From NCBI GenBank assembly GCA_000517005.1, contig KI912090.1, forward strand, positions 9,273 to 73,272: a DNA stretch of 64,000 nt. Direction: 5' to 3'. The position numbers and the translations under genes were made by a program. The notes under the pieces were generated by a model. That model worked only from the letters and a program-made list of their open reading frames with translations. It was not told the origin of the DNA and ran no database searches. The stretch comes from Microvirga lupini. Lineage in GTDB: Bacteria > Pseudomonadota > Alphaproteobacteria > Rhizobiales > Beijerinckiaceae. Position 1 is the first letter of the stretch. Each line of letters opens with the position of its first letter. Below, in pieces: positions 63,291 to 64,000 of the stretch.

Positions 63291-64000
63291 ATGCTCAGAT
63301 TCATTTTAACTCGCGTCAGCCTGATCATTCCGACCTTCATCGGAATCACGTTGCTGGCCTTCTTCCTGATCCGCCTCGTACCGGGTGACCCGATTGAAAC
63401 CCTTGCCGGCGAGCGCGGAATCGACCCTGCTCGCCATGAACAGCTCCGCAAGGAATATGGCTTCGACCAGCCGATCCTCGTTCAGTACGGGATCTATCTG
63501 ACGCGCGTCCTGCAGGGCGATCTCGGCAAGTCGATGATCACCCAAGAGCCCGTGCTCAACGAGTTCTCGGCGCTCTTTCCGGCGACCATCGAACTGGCGC
63601 TTTGCGCCATCATCTTCGCGCTTCTTCTCGGCCTTCCGGCAGGCATCATCGCAGCCATCCGACGAAACTCAGTTTTCGACCATGGCGTGATGGGCATCTC
63701 GCTCGCCGGCTATTCCATGCCGATCTTCTGGTGGGGTCTCATCCTCATCCTGCTGTTCTCGGTGCAATTCGACCTGACACCCGTCTCGGGCCGGATCGAC
63801 GTCCTGTATTATATCGAGCCGATCACGGGCTTCCTCCTGATCGACACCCTTCTCTCCGATGAACCGGAAGCCTTCTGGTCAGCCGTCAGGCACCTGATCC
63901 TGCCCACCATCGTGCTCGGCACGGTGCCGCTGGCCGTGATTGCCCGCATGACCCGCTCGGCGATGCTGGAAGTGCTCGGCGAGGATTACATCCGCACCGC
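63291..64000 (+). CDS. Dipeptide-type ABC transporter permease, partial (DppB-like)
   Basis: The first 236 residues of a family-5 permease; the 3' end lies outside the window. It opens with MLRFILTRVSLIIPTFIGIT (helix 1) and FFLIRLVPGDPIETLAGERG, typical of DppB, and continues through ALFPATIELALCAIIFALLL and YSMPIFWWGLILILLFSVQF to the start of the cytoplasmic coupling segment (ARMTRSAMLEVLGEDYIRTA). It forms one half of the membrane channel, with a DppC-like partner expected downstream. The ATG at 63291 is 12 bp after the terminator hairpin. Confidence 0.92.
   Translation, partial: MLRFILTRVSLIIPTFIGITLLAFFLIRLVPGDPIETLAGERGIDPARHEQLRKEYGFDQPILVQYGIYLTRVLQGDLGKSMITQEPVLNEFSALFPATIELALCAIIFALLLGLPAGIIAAIRRNSVFDHGVMGISLAGYSMPIFWWGLILILLFSVQFDLTPVSGRIDVLYYIEPITGFLLIDTLLSDEPEAFWSAVRHLILPTIVLGTVPLAVIARMTRSAMLEVLGEDYIRT

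Overview
The window is GC-rich, gene-dense chromosomal DNA of an alphaproteobacterium, most probably a Hyphomicrobiales member of the Methylobacteriaceae (Microvirga or Methylobacterium type). This placement is an inference from the bcsN-bcsA-bcsB-bcsZ-bcsK cellulose operon, a Zur with alphaproteobacterial sequence features, CtrA-like TTAACCAT boxes and several palindromic intergenic repeat families of a kind common in this order. No tRNA, rRNA, CRISPR array, transposase or phage gene was seen.

Layout. 1-0.7 kb: the end of a Clp-type AAA+ ATPase. 0.8-8.3 kb: a type I secretion ABC transporter and adaptor, an upstream Gly/Asp-rich probable substrate, a LuxR-type regulator with a pseudo-receiver, and a second acidic repeat protein that shares the C-terminal pattern of the first. 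8.3-16.1 kb: single regulators (Crp/Fnr, LysR, a second LuxR), a CHASE4-like/GGDEF/EAL protein, small orphan proteins, a PAS-domain remnant and a DoxX protein. 16.3-21.6 kb: a DUF1194 gene bracketed by two copies of one repeat family, a Bug/TctC binding protein, phosphoglucomutase, a VOC protein, and a probable structured small RNA ending in a strong terminator. 21.6-28.8 kb: a LacI-controlled sugar ABC transporter with an isomerase/epimerase and a Gfo/Idh/MocA dehydrogenase, behind a perfect LacI-type operator.

28.9-35.1 kb: Zur, a Fur paralogue that lacks the usual metal ligands, and an RND efflux pump with its adaptor, divergent from a TetR repressor across an inverted-repeat operator. 35.1-40.5 kb: glutaryl-CoA dehydrogenase, a DapB-like reductase and a CaiB-type CoA-transferase with a divergent LysR gene, followed by a frameshifted Bcr/CflA drug exporter gene. 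40.8-49.9 kb: the cellulose operon. 50.2-61.4 kb: an eight-gene Wsp-like chemosensory operon (CheW, CheR-TPR, CheW, MCP, CheA-REC, CheB, two hybrid histidine kinases). 61.6-64 kb: a dipeptide-type ABC transporter running off the window edge.

How the parts fit. The second half reads as a surface-attachment region: c-di-GMP-activated cellulose synthase (PilZ domain on BcsA) sits directly upstream of a Wsp-like surface-sensing array, and a dual GGDEF/EAL enzyme lies elsewhere in the window. The Wsp-like operon has no diguanylate cyclase; two hybrid kinases occupy the position where one might be expected. The least familiar part is the 0.8-8.3 kb secretion locus with its two Q-D repeat proteins.
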